Shown here: piece after piece, positions 62,401-64,000 of the stretch
Numbering within the stretch: position 1 is the stretch's first letter
Layout of the letters: every line of letters begins with the position of its first letter
DNA from: Nepenthes gracilis
Lineage: Eukaryota > Streptophyta > Magnoliopsida > Caryophyllales > Nepenthaceae
Direction of reading: 5' to 3'
NCBI GenBank assembly: GCA_033239525.1
Contig: BSYO01000004.1
Location: 5,929,701 to 5,993,700 of the forward strand
DNA: 64,000 nt
Notes under the pieces: model-generated
What the model was told of the DNA's origin: nothing
The model's input: only the letters and a program-made list of their open reading frames with translations
Databases searched by the model: none
Made by a program: the position numbers and the translations under genes

Positions 62401-64000
62401 TTGCACTAAGAAATGAGACTATAGAAGATGAGGCAAAATGAGCCAAATATGTAGAAGCGATAGTCATGAAAAGAGGTTGATCGGTCTTGGAAGTCACCGA
62501 AAACGTTGTTAGAAAAGTTTCCAGAATACCCTAGAAAAGTCATCGGAAGGGAGCCGGAAAATTGCTAGAAAAGATAGGAAAAGTTGCTAAAGGGTTGCCG
62601 GAAAATTTGCCAAACTTGTGCCAAAAAGCAACCAAAGATGTCAGAAGTTGCCGGAAGGTTTGCTGGAAAAGTCGCTAGTGGGCATTGCCAGCAGTGGTGG
62701 GCGTTGGTTGGTGTAAGAGAGATATTCTGTGACGGAGTGGATATATATATATATATATTTATTTATTTATTTTCAATAATCTCCGTCAATAACAAATAAA
62801 CTAATGCCCAAATAATATAAATATCTATAGAAAATTGGGCAGAGTTTTTTTTAAAATTGGACAAAACCAATACAAACAACCTATATTTTTCACAATCTAG
62901 ACAAACATATAGATAAATAGATTTACACATTCATTCATCACACAAACACAGGATCAACAAAATGCCATATTCATCCATGGCTCCAAGACAACACATCCTA
63001 TCCACTATATCGGTTCAAAAGGGAGATGCCAACTAAGACTTGTATAAATCCAAAATCAGATTGTGGAAGCAGAACTAAATCCATAAGATAATCCTGCGGA
63101 AGCAAAAACAGTAGCCTAACATAAAACATAATATGTCATGACTGTAAATACATAAATTCCATCCACAAAATTTGCTATTTATATTTACTATTATCAAACT
63201 CCCAAAAGATTCTTCAAAATGCTTCAGATCTTTTTGAGGCTTCTTTAGCTAAACCCTTTCTTTACTCTTTCTTGTCGGGTAGTAGCTCTACGGTCTCATT
63301 TGGAAGGAAAAAAACAGAAGAATAAGTCGAAATCCAATAAGGTACCATAAAAGCATGCAAATAAAATTTCTTATACAAAATATAATTACAACATAGACAA
63401 ATCCATGCGAATATCAAAGAACAAAAGATACATGAAAAAATGAGAAAATCATTAATTATTATGAAAGTATGTCAGAAGTCATAAATCAAATTCAAACTTT
63501 ACTTATTCTTCAAATATAACTTTATTATCTGAAGAGACCCAAACTAGTAGACCCTACTAGTAGACACAATCTAAGGCCAAAATCCAAATGATCTCATCTC
63601 TCAAGATTCTAAGTTCAAATGTACCTATCCTCCCAATTTAATGTCCCGAGGAGAGGCGGACCACGTATTACTCCATGAACAGAGTTATCATTGATTACCA
63701 CTGTAACGTTTTAAGGCTGTAACGTTTTAAGGCATAAAAACTTTACCTGACTGTATGACAATCCTAGGTCTGATTTCTTGTTAATTTACTTAACCGAAGG
63801 TATCCATGTTCTTAATCCCTTAATCTTAACTCATCATGCCTCAATGGCCAAATCAAACTATTACAAATAATTCTTCAAATGGTTCAAAATACTCTTGGAA
63901 AGTCTAACGGTGTAGTCTTTTTCAAAACGTCAGATAAAAATCATCAAACAAGCTTAACAATAGATCAAATAGCCTTTTTATCACATTTCTCAAAAGTTTA
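62401..64000. other. LTR-like non-coding DNA at the window end
   Basis: 62480-62720 repeats GCCGGAAAA and TTGCTAGAAAAG-like words (a GCC-rich mini-repeat), followed by an AT repeat near 62741-62770. From about 62800 onward the composition resembles a long Ty3/gypsy LTR, with duplicated CTGTAACGTTTTAAGGC at about 63702-63733, but no boundary is visible. No gene. Confidence 0.35.

Overview
The window is nuclear DNA of a flowering plant. It is AT-rich, the genes have GT-AG introns of plant type, and plant-only protein families sit among degenerate Copia, Ty3/gypsy (Tat-like) and LINE elements. Microsatellites are frequent. The species cannot be named from the sequence. Three genes could be assembled exon by exon with open frames across every junction. 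One further gene is broken by a single base, one is represented by a first exon only, and one is seen only as scattered exon remnants.

Layout: 1-8.6 kb is AT-rich intergenic DNA holding a dead LINE (about 3.1-5.1 kb, minus). A PR-1 defence gene follows (8680-9166, plus) with a one-base frameshift. From 9.7 to 20.3 kb lies a retrotransposon graveyard. It holds a 0.55 kb direct repeat, a ~46 bp minisatellite, a GC-richer repeat block, an LTR with a primer-binding site, a second LTR with a polypurine tract, a Tat-type RNase H/integrase fragment and a further LTR. From 20.3 to 36 kb there are exon-like remnants of an unrecognised, possibly pseudokinase gene, more solo LTRs, and a long inverted repeat at 34.8-36.05 kb that would fold into a ~500 bp hairpin.

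The gene-bearing right half starts with a two-exon gene for a 96-residue small membrane protein (37339-45964, plus). Its single 8.3 kb intron contains a LINE remnant and a tandem duplication. Next is a complete alpha-tubulin gene (47511-50310, minus, four exons, 449 residues). Then comes a SHORT HYPOCOTYL IN WHITE LIGHT 1 (SHW1)-type gene (52022-57778, minus, four exons, 195 residues), whose last intron is 4.5 kb and holds a small LTR-like direct-repeat pair. Last is the first exon of an organelle-targeted protein (59228-59401, plus) resembling plant RsmE-type rRNA methyltransferases. The window ends in a scrambled Copia element (about 59.6-62.4 kb, minus) and LTR-like DNA.

The genes are unrelated housekeeping, development and defence genes with their own promoters; nothing suggests an operon-like or biosynthetic cluster. 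The most unusual signals are an alpha-tubulin with an extra glycine beside Lys40 and an Ile at the canonical His393 position, the long hairpin, the large intron of the small-protein gene, and a stretch at 60.65-61.48 kb that reads like two neighbouring sequences interleaved, which may be an assembly artefact.
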